Assembly (NCBI RefSeq): GCF_050296195.1
Contig: NZ_JBNKRB010000005.1
Reading direction: 5' to 3' (one strand)
From: Gynuella sp050296195
Lineage (GTDB): Bacteria; Pseudomonadota; Gammaproteobacteria; Pseudomonadales; Natronospirillaceae
DNA length: 64,000 nucleotides
Shown here: positions 8,723-17,866 of the stretch, piece after piece
Layout of the letters: each line of letters begins with the position of its first letter
How positions within the stretch are numbered: the first letter of the stretch is position 1
The notes under the pieces: generated by a model
Told to the model about the DNA's origin: nothing
The model's database searches: none
Seen by the model: only the letters and a program-made list of their open reading frames with translations
Translations under genes and position numbers: made by a program

Positions 8723-10182
8723 GGCTGCCCCTCCTGCTGTTCGTGACCTCGTCCCCCCCAGCGGATTGGATCGCCTGGGTAGCCCAGTGCCTGCCAGTCC
8801 ATGCGGCCGACCTGATCGCTGGCATTTTCATTATGACAATCCCGACATTGCAGAGCATTGGCGGCCGGCTGCACCATGTGCGTCTGCGGCCAGTACATTA
8901 GCGTCTCAGTAAAACCATAATGACCGCTGTACGGCAGGCCGACGAGCTCTGATCCCTGGCGTAAGGCACTGTCCCAATCGAACGTGGTCCAATAGCCGGT
9001 TTCACCAACAGTTTTGGGCTGCAACAAATAGCGATAGTCGGTGTCGAATACCTGAATAGCATCATGTACCTTAAATGGGAAAATCTTCGCCACCGGATCA
9101 TCAATACTGCCTTTGGGCAGGTTCATGTCCGTGGGTGCGGTCTCGTTGATTTTATCCCCAAGCAGATAGCGCTCTGCCGTACCGCTGTACCACAGATAGG
9201 TTGGACGCAGATTTGCCGTGTATTCAAACTCGCCTTTGATCTTCAGGTATTCATGGATGTTTTCTTCACGATTAGGATCTCCTGCCTTGCTCCAGTCCCA
9301 ATGGGTTTTTGTGGCCACCCGGGTGGCCACTTCCGGAATATGACAGGTTTGGCAGGCAACTGTGTCGGTATGTTGGTTAATACGGTCATCCAAATGCAAC
9401 TGGTTGTCATGGCAATCGGTGCAGGCTATCTGGTTTTTGTTATCCAGGCTGACACTGATGGAACGACCACTGATCTGATGATTCTGGGTCTGATGACAGT
9501 CAGCACAAACCATGTCGTACTTGCCCATATGCACATCCACATCCGGTGGCGGAAAATACAGACTGGAATCGAGATCACCGTGTTTTACAGCATCGCCACC
9601 GCCACCTTTAAAGTGACAACTACCACAGTTGGCACGGCTGGAATAACCAACACTCTGAGCCACGGAGACCAGATCCACAGCGGCGACCGGAATGCCGGCC
9701 GGACCTTTGACATAGGTACCGGTCTGCTCATGGCAGGCCAGGCAATCAATGTTATCACCGTTACTGAAATCAAAGTTCTGGTCTTCCCAGCCATAACCGG
9801 CATGGCAACTCGAGCAGCCTTTCCAGTTACCGGTGATACCGATACAAAAATTATTCAACAGGTTCTTTTTGCCACCCACTACGGGCTCATCCCGCCCTTC
9901 CACCATCACGGGCTCACTCTCCCAGGTCCAGTGCGAGGAATGCATCACCTGATCTCTGGCGTCTTCATGGCACTCAAGACAACGGGCAGTCACCTGCTGC
10001 GCGGTGGCAAACGGGCCGGTTATCAATGCAGAATGGTCCACATGCTCCTTGTGTTGTGGCAGAAACTCGCGGGCATCAGCGACCTTACGCCCGCCATCCG
10101 GTAAGAAAATCAATATCGGTACCGCCAGAATCACCACAATGAATACCGGCAGCCAAATCCACTGAAAAGGAGAACGAGCCAT
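8719..10182 (-). CDS. Octaheme c-type cytochrome, tetrathionate reductase (Otr) family
   Basis: This 487-residue protein has an uncleaved or cleaved N-terminal membrane helix (residues 8-28) and exactly eight CxxCH motifs, at residues 68, 123, 147, 186, 226, 254, 277 and 446. The spacing and the segment NNFCIGITGNWKGCSSCH match the Shewanella octaheme tetrathionate reductase family, whose active-site haem uses a Lys ligand. Family enzymes reduce tetrathionate and, in vitro, nitrite or hydroxylamine in the periplasm. It is the first gene of the operon with the haem/b fusion and two YeeE/YedE proteins. AAGGAG lies 7 bases before the ATG. The in vivo substrate is unproven. Confidence 0.92.
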   Translation of the reverse strand: MARSPFQWIWLPVFIVVILAVPILIFLPDGGRKVADAREFLPQHKEHVDHSALITGPFATAQQVTARCLECHEDARDQVMHSSHWTWESEPVMVEGRDEPVVGGKKNLLNNFCIGITGNWKGCSSCHAGYGWEDQNFDFSNGDNIDCLACHEQTGTYVKGPAGIPVAAVDLVSVAQSVGYSSRANCGSCHFKGGGGDAVKHGDLDSSLYFPPPDVDVHMGKYDMVCADCHQTQNHQISGRSISVSLDNKNQIACTDCHDNQLHLDDRINQHTDTVACQTCHIPEVATRVATKTHWDWSKAGDPNREENIHEYLKIKGEFEYTANLRPTYLWYSGTAERYLLGDKINETAPTDMNLPKGSIDDPVAKIFPFKVHDAIQVFDTDYRYLLQPKTVGETGYWTTFDWDSALRQGSELVGLPYSGHYGFTETLMYWPQTHMVQPAANALQCRDCHNENASDQVGRMDWQALGYPGDPIRWGGRGHEQQEGQP

Positions 10183-10196
10183 ATATCAGCTCCTTT

Positions 10197-10220
10197 TTAA
10201 ATTAGATTTTTCTAATTTAA
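10197..10220. promoter_or_regulatory. Perfect AT-rich palindrome, putative operator of the sulfur/haem operon
   Basis: A 10-bp arm TTAAATTAGA is followed by a TTTT spacer and the exact complementary arm. It lies 15-38 bases before the octaheme start codon. A possible -35 (TTGTCA, minus strand, 10228-10233) lies just upstream, so a bound protein would cover the -10 region. Its TTAGA-TTTT-TCTAA core resembles operators of ArsR-family repressors of the BigR type, which control YeeE/YedE and rhodanese genes in other bacteria. The link is inferred, and no such regulator gene is present in the window. Confidence 0.55.
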
Positions 10221-10848
10221 AATATTTTGACAATCTAATATTGATTTCTGTCATGGTCAGGTACTTTTTTTCCGTGACAGGCTGTTCAATCGCACTCAAT
10301 AGGCCAGATTGGGGGTGTTCAACATTTGGGATTCAGAGATGCAATAACCGTTTGTGCCAGACGAGTACTTTCTACTCGAAATACACTGGTCATTATTGGT
10401 TCAGGCTTTCATAATTATTTAGCCCAATAACGTTAAACTTAATCGCCGGTTCAGACAGACATCTGCACGATAGCCAAAACATATCAACCGCTCATCTTAA
10501 CTGGTTAACATAAAAACAACATTCTTAAGACACCCCTCGCTAAGTAGCCCATATTCGGTTTTCCATTGCCAATGCCACCTCTGTACCTGATTTGATATCC
10601 GTCAATGACACTGTTTTATTTCCGATCCAAATATTTAAAAAAGCGTCAATTTCACCGAACACCACTCAATCAGTCTTTTACATAAACGATAAAATGACAG
10701 CGGACATTTTCGACCCACTCGTGCTTTAGAGTGAATTATCGAAAATAACGATTAAGAAAATTGAATTTCCATTCAGTCAATCGCAGTATTTATTCCTCTT
10801 TTGAGAGACTTTCCAGCAGTAACAACAATATCAATGTAGGATGCTAAC
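10221..10848. other. Long AT-rich intergenic region
   Basis: About 630 bases lie between two divergent genes. Apart from the operator/promoter of the octaheme operon at its left edge and a ribosome site (AGGAT) for the right-hand gene, I see no ORF or convincing RNA structure. Confidence 0.4.
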
Positions 10849-11409
10849 ATGAATAAAATCATCTTTTATATCATCGCCTTATCCGTACTTATATCAAGCC
10901 ACAGTCTGGCCGCCGGCAGTACTCGCCTATTGGATGTACCGCTGATCGAAGACGCCAGAACCTTACAGCTTGCCGAGAGCATGAGCCCTTTCTGGCAATC
11001 GCTGAGTAACGGAGAACTGAGTTATGAACAACCAGACTCCAGCACGATGTCAACATTTGCCCCTGCTCCCCCCTTGACCTATCTGCAGGCTTATGCGGTG
11101 ATTTCCACCGATTATCCAACTTGGGAATATTTCTCCCAGAGCCAGATATCCAGTGTCCAGAATCATGGTGGTGCCGAGATGTATATCGTGACAATCGAAT
11201 ACGGATATGGCCAAACCAGGATTGCCAAAATAAACGGCAGCATCCTCAGCCAGGTTCAAAGTCAGTATATTGTTAACAGTTCGAACGTGATCGTCGGGTG
11301 GTATCGATGGTGGGATGCAAGTGGTTACAACGGAGGTCAGTTTACCTATCAGAGTACTTCAATTAATTCGCCATGGAATACCATGTCAGACAGTATTTAT
11401 ATCAAATAA
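10849..11409 (+). CDS. Secreted hypothetical protein
   Basis: This 186-residue protein has a typical signal peptide (MNKIIFYIIALSVLISSHSLAA). The mature part is rich in Ser, Tyr, Gln and Trp with no Cys and no motif that I recognise. The composition suggests an extracellular or periplasmic beta-rich protein. AGGAT precedes the ATG by about 8 bases. A G-U-containing hairpin lies downstream at 11436-11464. Its long AT-rich upstream region is unlike that of the tightly packed operons around it. No function can be assigned. Confidence 0.65.
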   Translation: MNKIIFYIIALSVLISSHSLAAGSTRLLDVPLIEDARTLQLAESMSPFWQSLSNGELSYEQPDSSTMSTFAPAPPLTYLQAYAVISTDYPTWEYFSQSQISSVQNHGGAEMYIVTIEYGYGQTRIAKINGSILSQVQSQYIVNSSNVIVGWYRWWDASGYNGGQFTYQSTSINSPWNTMSDSIYIK

Positions 11410-11435
11410 ATACCGCAGCAGGCTTCTTCCAACCC

Positions 11436-11464
11436 AACGAATCCGATAAATCATCGGGTTCGTT
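11436..11464. terminator. Stem-loop between convergent genes
   Basis: A 12-bp stem (AACGAATCCGAT with ATCGGGTTCGTT, including a G-U pair) has a 5-base loop. It lies 27 bases after the 10849 gene and 36 bases from the end of the convergent gene. There is no strong T-run on either side, so termination is plausible but weakly supported. Confidence 0.45.
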
Positions 11465-11499
11465 ATCTTTCCATCTTATATACAATGCGATATGGTCGG

Positions 11500-11949
11500 T
11501 TAACCGAGAGAATCCAGATAGTGCAGTAAATCCACCACTTGCCGGGTGGACTTAAGAGAATTTTCATCAGCTCCAAAACGTTGTTTCAGACTTAATTCAT
11601 TTTCCCAGTCTGCGATCAGATTGCCGGGAGCATCGGCATTTCCAGTGACCCAGCCGTCCGGAACATTATCTGCTTTTCCCAGCTCTGGCTGAAACGATAA
11701 AAATGAATGTTGCTGAAAACTAATGACCCCGCTTTGATATAACTCATCACTTAAACTCACCGCATCGTTTGCAGAGATCTGAGTGAGATCATATCTCGAC
11801 ATAATTTCGGTCGCCTTACCCACCGTACTGATCGAAACGCTGTCTTGCTGACGACTGACCGGAACAACATTGCCGGGGCGATCGGCAATAGTTTTCACGG
11901 TTGAAACATTTTGTGGGTTATAACCTGACTGAACGGCGCTGATTGCCAT
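11500..11949 (-). CDS. Conserved hypothetical protein
   Basis: This 149-residue soluble protein has no signal peptide. The N-terminal third is Ser/Val/Gln-rich and looks disordered. A central segment (EIMSRYDLTQISANDAVSLSDELYQSGVIS) has the look of a small helical domain found in many gammaproteobacterial proteins of unknown role. AGGACAGG stands just before the ATG, supporting the start. It is a single gene that converges with the secreted gene at 10849. I do not recognise a named family and infer no function. Confidence 0.65.
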   Translation of the reverse strand: MAISAVQSGYNPQNVSTVKTIADRPGNVVPVSRQQDSVSISTVGKATEIMSRYDLTQISANDAVSLSDELYQSGVISFQQHSFLSFQPELGKADNVPDGWVTGNADAPGNLIADWENELSLKQRFGADENSLKSTRQVVDLLHYLDSLG

Positions 11950-12109
11950 GTTCCTGTCCTCTTGTGTTCAAGTGTATCGATCACGGAGCAAAGCAGGTGC
12001 CATAGGAAACACTTTCGGATCGTGCTTTATGTGGAGTCGACCAACGCCCGCCCCCTGGTCACCAGCAGAACACTTTGAAATGTGCCGCCGCTTAATCGGG
12101 TGATGAGTA

Positions 12110-12541
12110 TTACGAATCATCCGGCTTGTACCACTCAGTCATCACAACATGCGTTTTGACTTTGGTAATGTGGGGACGTTGCTCAATGACACTCCGAATT
12201 TCGGTAATTCGCTCCATACTCGCCGCCCGACACAATACCAGCAGGTCCGTCTCCCCGCTGATACCATGACACTGCACGATTTCCGGGAACACTTTAATGA
12301 GCGGAATAACATCCGTGCATTTGAGAGCAGAGTGAAAGATTTCAAAAAAGGCAGATACTTGCTGATTCGCCGGCGGTTTCAACACCACCTGATAACCGCT
12401 GATCACACCGCTGTCTTCCATTTTTTTGATTCGTTCAGAAACCGATGAACGGGATAAGTTCACCCGTTCAGCAATTCTTGCCACCGGTTGGCGGGCATTT
12501 TCAATCAATTCCTGCAGAATCAGTTGATCAAATTTATCCAA
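12110..12541 (-). CDS. Lrp/AsnC family transcriptional regulator
   Basis: This 143-residue protein has the family layout: an N-terminal helix-turn-helix (LDxLILQEL..ARQPVARIAERVNLSRSSVSERIKKMEDSGVI, residues 5-48) and a C-terminal RAM ligand-binding domain (residues 65-137). It would bind DNA as an octamer or dimer and respond to an amino acid. It is divergent from a YjeH-like exporter with 111 bases between the starts. This is the usual arrangement for an Lrp-like activator of an amino-acid exporter, so it probably controls that gene and itself. Confidence 0.9.
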   Translation of the reverse strand: MDKFDQLILQELIENARQPVARIAERVNLSRSSVSERIKKMEDSGVISGYQVVLKPPANQQVSAFFEIFHSALKCTDVIPLIKVFPEIVQCHGISGETDLLVLCRAASMERITEIRSVIEQRPHITKVKTHVVMTEWYKPDDS

Positions 12542-12607
12542 GACGACATTTCCACGGCAAAAGCCCGCACTTTGACGGTCAACACCGACATTCTGTCACG
12601 CGTAGCT

Positions 12608-12635
12608 TGATTATGATGAGCACAAAGCTTAATCA
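12608..12635. promoter_or_regulatory. Inverted repeat in the lrp-yjeH divergent promoter region
   Basis: TGATTA and its complement TAATCA are separated by 16 bases, just upstream of the exporter ribosome site. It is a candidate binding site for the adjacent Lrp-type regulator, judged by position only. Confidence 0.35.
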
Positions 12636-12652
12636 TTTCGGAGTGAATGTAA

Positions 12653-13894
12653 ATGCAGCCATCAAGCACCGGTATCGGCCGCTGGCAGGGGATCGGTCTT
12701 CTGGTCACCACTATGCTGGGGACCGGCGTCTTCGTTCTGCCACAGCTAACCTTACAACAGGCCGGCTCACTGGCAATGTGGTCTTGGGGCCTACTGGTAA
12801 TTGCCATGCTGCCAATTACTCGCGTGTTCGCAATACTGGGTCAGCACTATCCTCATGCTGGTGGGCCAGCTCAATTCGTCGAGCGGGCATTCTCCCCCCG
12901 TCAGGGACGAATCATTGGTCTGTTGTTTCTGTTGATTGTACCAATGGGTGCACCGGCCGCGATTGAGCTGACGATGGAATTCGTCAACCTGCTGGTACCG
13001 ATCACGGCAGCCAACCGCCTTATGGTTGAATTACTATTGGTTGGCGGAATTCTGGTACTGAACTGGCGGGGTATTCGTGCTTCCGGAGTCTGGCAAACCG
13101 CACTGACATTAATCATTCTGACGATCGTGATAGCTCTGTTGATTTTTCATCATCCAGTCACTCGGGAACTTCCCATGAGCAGATCAACAGATCACTTAGG
13201 TGCCATGGTGAGCGCGTTTGGACTGGCCATGTGGAGTTTCATCGGCATCGAAACCATGACCCATCTGGTCAACGAATTTAAAAACCCTGATCGTGATTTT
13301 CAGGTTTCCATGATGACCGGTTTACTGCTGGTAGGGCTGATATACCTCGGTTGTACCTGGCTGCTATTGAGTGTGCCGGGCACTGCTGATCTGACTATGA
13401 GTGTGGTAATGGATGAGGTTTTTGGCTCTGGTGGACGCTGGATCATCGGCATCATCGGAACACTCAGTGGCCTGGCCACGGTGAATGTATATGTCGCCAG
13501 CATATCCCGGTTAATGTGGAACCTGAGCCAGCAAGGAGTTCTACCCGTGCAGTTATCACACCTCAACCGCCACAAAATTCCAGGTAATGCCTTGATTGCC
13601 CAGTCAGTAGTGATTGCCGTGGTATTGATGATGTCCGGCATCCTACAGTTTCACTATGATGTTTTAATCAGATGCACCAATGGCGTCATTGTCGTAATTT
13701 ATCTGATGTCTATGATCTCAGCCTGGCGGTTATTATCCAGACATCGCCTGCTGGTGCTGACCGGTGGACTGGTCTGCCTGCTGTTTGCGTGGTCACTGGG
13801 TATATACATGCTTTATGCCTTGTTATTCTGGGGGGCGTTGCAACTATTCGGTCTTCGCATAGATCGACAGGCTGTACGACTGAAGGGTAGTTAA
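12653..13894 (+). CDS. yjeH: YjeH-like amino-acid exporter (APC superfamily)
   Basis: This 413-residue membrane protein has about 12 hydrophobic segments. It aligns by eye with E. coli YjeH: GIGLLVTTMLGTGVFVLPQL at residues 13-32, FAILGQHYPHAGGPAQFVERAF, and LLFLLIVPMGAPAAIEL. YjeH exports L-methionine and branched-chain amino acids by proton antiport in the inner membrane. GGAG precedes the ATG by 9 bases. The divergent Lrp-type gene supports an amino-acid export role. Substrate specificity is inferred from homology. Confidence 0.88.
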   Translation: MQPSSTGIGRWQGIGLLVTTMLGTGVFVLPQLTLQQAGSLAMWSWGLLVIAMLPITRVFAILGQHYPHAGGPAQFVERAFSPRQGRIIGLLFLLIVPMGAPAAIELTMEFVNLLVPITAANRLMVELLLVGGILVLNWRGIRASGVWQTALTLIILTIVIALLIFHHPVTRELPMSRSTDHLGAMVSAFGLAMWSFIGIETMTHLVNEFKNPDRDFQVSMMTGLLLVGLIYLGCTWLLLSVPGTADLTMSVVMDEVFGSGGRWIIGIIGTLSGLATVNVYVASISRLMWNLSQQGVLPVQLSHLNRHKIPGNALIAQSVVIAVVLMMSGILQFHYDVLIRCTNGVIVVIYLMSMISAWRLLSRHRLLVLTGGLVCLLFAWSLGIYMLYALLFWGALQLFGLRIDRQAVRLKGS

Positions 13895-14040
13895 CCGTTA
13901 TTTTGTGAATATTATCAACCCGGCAATTGATTTGGCGGGGTTAATCATCTGATGCTGGGATGCATTTCCATTAGCTCAATATCAATGCGAGCCGATAAAA
14001 TCATTCGGCGTTACCCTATCCGCCAGACCTTATGGCCAGA

Positions 14041-14832
14041 TTAGTTTTGATGATAACTTGACGGTGTTTTACCAGTAATCTGTTTGAAATCACGAATACA
14101 GTGGGCCTGGTCAAAGTACCCCAACCGATGGGCTAGTTCTGTCCAGTCAGGAGCCGGATGATTAATCATTTCATTGGCGAGTTGTTGCAGGCGAAATACC
14201 CGTAACACCCATTTTGGTGACAGACCAACATACTTAAAAAACAACCGTTCCAATTGTCGTCTCGATACCTGAAAACGCGCACAGACCTGTTCCACCTTAA
14301 GCAGTTCGGTATCCTGCTCCATGGCAGCCACGATCGTATGTGCCCGTACGCCTTGCTGATCTTCACGATGCAGTGTCACCCATACGGAGTTTAATAACTC
14401 AGTAAACTTCCTAACCACCTGTTCGATATCCGGCTGACCATCCAACCGTGCTTCAAGTTCCTGACTATTGACAGACAACACGGTGCCAACATCCAACTGA
14501 CTATCAGCAATTTCAGCCAGCGGACGTTTAATCCACGGATAAAACAATCCAGACTTGAAACGACAACCAATCGCCCTGCCCTGACCCATCAAGATTTTTC
14601 TGAAATGTCCTTTGATCGGACCAAACAAAGCTGTGTGACCCTGCTCATACACCATGTGCACACATGGGTGTGGGAAGTTTTCTGATACAAAAGATTCCCC
14701 TGCCGGTAACTGCCATTCAACCACCCAAAAATAATCCACAGACTCTGCCAGACTATCTGCCGGTGATAGTCGTTGAAGAGTGAATGGCCGATCTGATCGA
14801 CTCAATAAACCGCTGGGAGGAGACTGTTGCAT
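14041..14832 (-). CDS. AraC family transcriptional regulator
   Basis: The last roughly 100 residues form an AraC DNA-binding domain with two helix-turn-helix parts (VCARFQVSRRQLERLFFKYVGLSPKW; LAHRLGYFDQAHCIRDFKQITGKTPSSYHQN). The N-terminal part (VDYFWVVEWQLPAG..PHPCVHMVYE) resembles the DUF6597-type sensor domain of this subgroup. I use the ATG at 14832; a GTG at 14865 would add 11 residues. The gene is divergent from a DUF3224 gene 76 bases away, which is its likely target. The inducer is unknown. Confidence 0.9.
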   Translation of the reverse strand: MQQSPPSGLLSRSDRPFTLQRLSPADSLAESVDYFWVVEWQLPAGESFVSENFPHPCVHMVYEQGHTALFGPIKGHFRKILMGQGRAIGCRFKSGLFYPWIKRPLAEIADSQLDVGTVLSVNSQELEARLDGQPDIEQVVRKFTELLNSVWVTLHREDQQGVRAHTIVAAMEQDTELLKVEQVCARFQVSRRQLERLFFKYVGLSPKWVLRVFRLQQLANEMINHPAPDWTELAHRLGYFDQAHCIRDFKQITGKTPSSYHQN

Positions 14833-14908
14833 TTGTCGTGTTTTTACAATCGGTGGAAGTCCCACCAGCCTACTCTATCTGTGTCAACCAAAACAGAGGA
14901 GGTACAAC

Positions 14909-15292
14909 ATGAGCGAAGTTCTGCACTGCCACTTCAATGTCATCGACTGGCAGGAAAACAAAATATTTCAGACCGAGGATGACTGTCGTCTGGCTAGAGT
15001 GGACGCCAGCTACTGTTACAACAAGGGCATCAAGGGCAACAGCCGGCTCTATATGGAGTTAATTTACGTCTCTGATGGGGATGCACACTTTACTGGTCTT
15101 GAATACATTGATGCGGAGATAAACGGCAAACACGGTGGCCTCGTCTTTCGGCACCATGGCATCCACCACGCCAACGTTGCCAGCGGTTATTGTGAATTGA
15201 TCATTGCCAATGGTGAACTGTCAGGACTGCATGGAACGGCACGTTATGAAGCCAGTTCTCAGGCCGTCGATCTGGAATTGACCCTGACTTGA
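14909..15292 (+). CDS. DUF3224 domain protein
   Basis: This 127-residue protein fits the DUF3224 barrel-like family: a FNVIDWQE start, a central MELIYVSDGDAHFTGLE strand pair, a GGLVFRHHGIHH strand and a final GELSGLHGTARYE. A strong AGGAGG site at 14896-14901 fixes the ATG at 14909. A longer frame beginning at 14780 would run into the AraC gene. Family members are small cytosolic proteins of unknown biochemical role, often beside AraC- or TetR-type regulators, as here. Confidence 0.85.
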   Translation: MSEVLHCHFNVIDWQENKIFQTEDDCRLARVDASYCYNKGIKGNSRLYMELIYVSDGDAHFTGLEYIDAEINGKHGGLVFRHHGIHHANVASGYCELIIANGELSGLHGTARYEASSQAVDLELTLT

Positions 15293-16078
15293 TCAGGCTT
15301 CTGACCTCGTCGACAAATTCATCAGCATGGTTATGATCTGATGCTCATGGTTATTAAGATAATCAATATCATTGAGATAACCGAGGTGGTGCCCGCAATC
15401 AAGATTATCCTGAAACTGCGGGTCTCCCTGTTCGGCTTGCGAAACCATAAATGCCACCAGCGCTTCAAGCCGTTTTACGATCGTCTTGACCAGTTGCGGA
15501 TAAGCTGACGGCGACAGTCCGTATACACGACAAAACAATCCAGCCCGTTCAATCTGTTGGTCCAGTGAGCCAAGCGCATCCACCGGATCCGTTTTAAATG
15601 GAGCCCAGCAATATACCGCATACGCAATATCCCAGATAACCGGTCCGGGATGAGCCGCATCAAAGTCAAACACTCCAACCACATTATTATCCGACAAAGC
15701 TACATTATAAGGTGCAAAATCGCCGTGGCAGATCACTTCTTCCGGGTGCTGCTCCGGCAACATCCAGGTCAACTTGTACTCTCTGTGCGCTGCGAGAAAA
15801 TCCTTTGAACAGTCGTGAAATGCACGCAGCAACCGGGCAGCCGAAATCAGTGCAGTTTCCGTGGCAACCGCACCGATCAGTGGATAATTGAAAGTATCAC
15901 CATGGACCAGACTGAGTATTTCATATTCATCGTCAAGAACCAGAGGTTCGGGACCGTTCCGGAAGCCCTGCCGACGAATATGTGCCAATAACAGATGAAC
16001 AGTAGCCGACCAATCATTGGATGGCCGCTGCACTCGATCCGTACCGAGTATCTTAACTTTGTCATTCCTGCTCTTCAT
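15293..16078 (-). CDS. APH-like phosphotransferase
   Basis: This 261-residue protein has the catalytic core of the aminoglycoside-phosphotransferase/choline-kinase-like family: a Brenner-type HGDFAPYNVAL loop near residue 140 and the metal-binding VGVFDFDAAHPGPVIWDIAYAVY segment. It would transfer phosphate from ATP to a small hydroxyl substrate. Family members outside resistance islands often act on sugars, amino sugars or choline. I take the ATG at 16078, while an in-frame start at 16114 gives 273 residues. Its stop abuts the convergent DUF3224 stop with no spacer. The substrate cannot be told from sequence. Confidence 0.8.
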   Translation of the reverse strand: MKSRNDKVKILGTDRVQRPSNDWSATVHLLLAHIRRQGFRNGPEPLVLDDEYEILSLVHGDTFNYPLIGAVATETALISAARLLRAFHDCSKDFLAAHREYKLTWMLPEQHPEEVICHGDFAPYNVALSDNNVVGVFDFDAAHPGPVIWDIAYAVYCWAPFKTDPVDALGSLDQQIERAGLFCRVYGLSPSAYPQLVKTIVKRLEALVAFMVSQAEQGDPQFQDNLDCGHHLGYLNDIDYLNNHEHQIITMLMNLSTRSEA

Positions 16079-16189
16079 ATTTCTCATTCGCCATATGTTT
16101 TGGCGTTGATACAATCATAAAGAGCCCGAAAGGGCAAAAAAGCGCAACCGGCCAATCATGACACCCTTCGGACACGACTGAAATAACTG

Positions 16190-16224
16190 CATATTGAAAG
16201 ACCCGACCAGATCGATGGTCGGGT
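16190..16224 (-). terminator. Terminator of the TRAP operon
   Basis: A perfect 9-bp stem ACCCGACCA/TGGTCGGGT (16201-16224) with a 6-base loop starts 21 bases after the large-permease stop. It is followed on the minus strand by a short T-rich tail (TCTTTC). Confidence 0.65.
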
Positions 16225-16245
16225 AGAAGAGATACCGGGATCAGA

Positions 16246-17862
16246 TCAGTGAGTGACGATTTCCGGCCCCATGATCGAGTATGGCAGCAATGTCGACAAC
16301 CAAGGAATATAAGTCACCAGAATCAGGAACAGCATGAGCACCAATACAAACGGCATGGCCGCCCGTACCACCTTCGCCAGACTCATTCCGGTAATTCCCG
16401 AGGTCACAAACAGATTCAATCCAATCGGTGGAGTAATCATGCCGATTTCCATGTTCACCACCATGATGATGCCCAAATGAATAGGATCCACTCCAAGCTG
16501 CATCGCGATTGGGAATACCACCGGAGCAACGATGACCAGCAAACCGGAAGGTTCCATGAACTGCCCGCCAATCAGCAGCAGGATATTGACAGCAATCAGG
16601 AAGGTAAACCAGTTGAAACCAACACCAAGCATCCATTCGGTCACCATTTGCGGAATGCGCTCAGCCGCCAGTGTATGTGCAAACAGCAATGCATTGGCAA
16701 TAATAAACATCAACATGATAGTGGTTTTGGTGCCTTCCAACATGACCTGCCGGGTTTCTTTGCCAAATAACGCCGGAAAGAACTTACGTACAATCAGCAA
16801 CAGGTTACGTCTCCAAACAGGCAAGCCCGACACCAAGCAATGACCGATGGAATCATTGATCCCCTGACTACGTTTGAAGACATAGAAAATACTAATTGCA
16901 ATGGCGATGATTCCACCCCACAGAGCACGATCACCGGAACTGATGGTTTCGGAATCTGCCGTGGCAAAAAAGGACATGATCATCCAGACCAGAAAAAAGG
17001 ACACGCCATAAACCGTACCGTTAAATCCGACACGGGCCGCTTGAGTATCACTTTCCAATGTCCAGGTGGTTTCCTTCAATGGGCCCATGTCGCGGTATAC
17101 GAACAAAGCGATCAACATGGAATATACTGCCGCAACCACTGCCGCTTCCGTCGGAGTAAACACACCGCCATAAATTCCACCCATGATAATAACCACCAGG
17201 AACAAGCCCCAGCCAGCTTCCTTTCCACCACGAACCAACTCCTGAAAACCACGCCACGGCTCGGCTGGCAGATTCTTTTTCCGGGCAACAACATAAATGG
17301 CAATCATCAGCATCAAACCAGCCATCAGTCCGGGAATGACACCCGCCAGGAACATCCGTCCCACCGAAACCTCAGTAGATGCGGCATACACCACCATCAC
17401 GATAGATGGCGGAATCAGAATTCCGAGAGTACCTGCATTGGCGATAATCCCCGAGGCAAATTCTTTCGAATAACCGACCTGTCGCATACCAGCAATGGCA
17501 ATGGTACCGATGGCAACTACCGTAGCAGGGGAGGATCCGGACAAAGCCGCAAACATCATACAGGCCAGTACTGATGCCATTGCCAACCCACCACGAAAAT
17601 GGCCGACACTGGCTATCGCAAAATTAATCAGTCGCTTTGCCACTCCACCGGTGGACATAAACGAAGAAGCCAGAATAAAAAACGGAATCGCCAATAAGGT
17701 GTAATGCTGACCTGCACCAAACAGTGAAATCGCAACAGAAGATAATGATTCGTGCGATACGAATGTAATGAACAAAATGGATGACAGGCCCAGTGCAATA
17801 CCGACAGGAAGGCCGATGAACAATAGCGTCAATACCATAGCAAAAAGAATTAGTGCTTCCAT
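16246..17862 (-). CDS. TRAP transporter large permease (DctM type)
   Basis: This 538-residue protein has the DctM fold: many membrane helices, GLPVGIALGLSSI at the start, and the conserved GSSPATVVAIGTI and PPSIVMVVYA segments. The C-terminal half has the paired QLGVDPIHLGIIMVVNMEIGMITPPIGLNLFV motif. Typical DctM proteins have about 430 residues. This one carries an extra roughly 100-residue stretch with two helices between the halves (about 255-365), a feature of a known longer subgroup. It drives sodium-coupled import in the inner membrane together with DctQ and DctP. It follows dctQ by 4 bases. Confidence 0.93.
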   Translation of the reverse strand: MEALILFAMVLTLLFIGLPVGIALGLSSILFITFVSHESLSSVAISLFGAGQHYTLLAIPFFILASSFMSTGGVAKRLINFAIASVGHFRGGLAMASVLACMMFAALSGSSPATVVAIGTIAIAGMRQVGYSKEFASGIIANAGTLGILIPPSIVMVVYAASTEVSVGRMFLAGVIPGLMAGLMLMIAIYVVARKKNLPAEPWRGFQELVRGGKEAGWGLFLVVIIMGGIYGGVFTPTEAAVVAAVYSMLIALFVYRDMGPLKETTWTLESDTQAARVGFNGTVYGVSFFLVWMIMSFFATADSETISSGDRALWGGIIAIAISIFYVFKRSQGINDSIGHCLVSGLPVWRRNLLLIVRKFFPALFGKETRQVMLEGTKTTIMLMFIIANALLFAHTLAAERIPQMVTEWMLGVGFNWFTFLIAVNILLLIGGQFMEPSGLLVIVAPVVFPIAMQLGVDPIHLGIIMVVNMEIGMITPPIGLNLFVTSGITGMSLAKVVRAAMPFVLVLMLFLILVTYIPWLSTLLPYSIMGPEIVTH

Positions 17863-17866
17863 AATA

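Noticed and set aside
9064..10104. 346-codon open frame antisense to the octaheme gene
   Set aside because: It is a shadow of a strongly conserved CxxCH-rich protein on the other strand, with no ribosome site and no recognisable domain.
13917..13942. AACCC...GGGTT stem-loop after yjeH as terminator
   Set aside because: Short imperfect stem without a T-run; too weak to call.
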